Assembly: GCF_000281045.1 (NCBI RefSeq)
Contig: NW_008246092.1
Span: forward strand, 325,637 to 389,636
Direction: 5' to 3'
Origin: Saprolegnia diclina VS20
Taxonomy: Eukaryota; Oomycota; Saprolegniomycetes; Saprolegniales; Saprolegniaceae
Length of the DNA stretch: 64,000 nucleotides
Shown here: positions 63,727 through 64,000 of the stretch, in pieces
Position numbering within the stretch: position 1 is the stretch's first letter
Layout: each line of letters starts with the position of its first letter
The notes under the pieces: model-generated
What the model saw: the letters and a program-made list of their open reading frames with translations, nothing else
The model's database searches: none
What the model was told of the DNA's origin: nothing
Made by a program: the position numbers and the translations under genes

Positions 63727-64000
63727 TTACGGCGGCGCGATCGGTCCGTTGAGGATGTGGTCCAGAATCGAGGCGTACTTGTGGTCGTTCCCGCGCACGA
63801 TGAGGGACGTGAGGTAGTTGAGGGCGTCGTTGAAACCGCGTAGGATATGCGAAATACGATAGCAGTTGCGTCCTACGTTGTTGGGCGCGTGGAGTGGATC
63901 TTGAATGTACAGCGTCGTCCACGGCTCGCTATCCGTCACAAAGGCATGCAGCAACAACACGCCATGGGGCAGGACGCACCTTTGATCAATCCACGAGAGG
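63727..64000 (-). CDS. TRF4/Cid1-type non-canonical poly(A) polymerase, C-terminal end
   Basis: The minus-strand frame is open from the window end at 64000 to a TAA at 63729-63727, giving 90 residues. It reads LSWIDQRCVLPHGVLLLHAFV, then LYIQDPLHAPNNVGRNCYRISHILRGFNDALNYL. The block IQDPL...NNVGR(N)xYRxxxVxxxFxxAxxxL is the PAP-associated domain of TRF4/PAPD5 and related terminal nucleotidyltransferases that tail RNAs for nuclear surveillance. The catalytic DxD domain lies outside the window. No intron is needed in this part. Family placement is good; subfamily is uncertain. Confidence 0.85.
   Translation of the reverse strand, partial: LSWIDQRCVLPHGVLLLHAFVTDSEPWTTLYIQDPLHAPNNVGRNCYRISHILRGFNDALNYLTSLIVRGNDHKYASILDHILNGPIAPP

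Overview
This window looks like nuclear DNA from an oomycete, most likely a Saprolegniales water mould (Achlya, Thraustotheca, Saprolegnia or Aphanomyces type). The evidence is GC-rich coding sequence, densely packed genes on both strands, very short introns (mostly 40-57 bp, usually GTAC...TAG) and domain combinations typical of stramenopiles: START/FYVE-type lipid proteins, PX-AGC kinases, large ankyrin families and unusual bZIPs. The genus is inference. There is no rRNA, tRNA, CRISPR array, prokaryotic operon or recognisable transposase. One assembly gap (216 N) lies at 40325-40540. Most genes look broken in raw translation only because short introns interrupt them. I rebuilt exon structures by requiring GT...AG, continuous phase and family conservation, and list the exons in each entry.

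Layout. 0-13 kb: end of a GH1 beta-glucosidase, an aminoglycoside-phosphotransferase/P-loop kinase fusion, a LENG8-type SAC3/GANP protein (-), a sodium:solute symporter, an NmrA-like reductase (-) facing a NOXRED1-like oxidoreductase, and a RING-Tubby fusion. 13-26 kb: a second Tubby gene, a FYVE-PH-TM-CRAL-TRIO protein, CNOT11, a Nudix hydrolase (-), an RNF185/RMA-type membrane E3 (-), an ankyrin gene with one repeat per exon, a PX-AGC kinase and a FN3-like membrane protein (-). 26-36 kb: prolyl oligopeptidase (-) facing a PTB/hnRNP-L protein, folylpolyglutamate synthase and an intronless ankyrin protein.

36-49 kb is the most accessory part. It holds a tandem array of four mucin-like single-pass membrane proteins that share a phase-1 intron in the signal peptide and a C-terminal S-hydrophobic-x-hydrophobic end. 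Next comes a CHAT protease - STAND ATPase - STAT-type SH2 fusion (-), and a secreted hydrolase-like protein fused to a formylglycine-generating-enzyme (FGE) domain (-). 49-64 kb: three tandem bZIP genes with an atypical basic region, ECD/SGT1 (-), another ankyrin gene, EDRF1 (-), a secreted lactonase-fold protein and the C-terminus of a TRF4-type poly(A) polymerase (-).

The strongest candidate for an undescribed system is the CHAT-STAND-SH2 gene. It joins a caspase-fold protease, an NTPase switch and a phosphotyrosine reader in one chain and sits beside the putative surface-receptor array. Other leads are the receptor array itself, a recurring CCGGATA promoter motif, the GTAC-dominated splice donors and a promoter-like CCAAT cluster in a convergent intergenic region.
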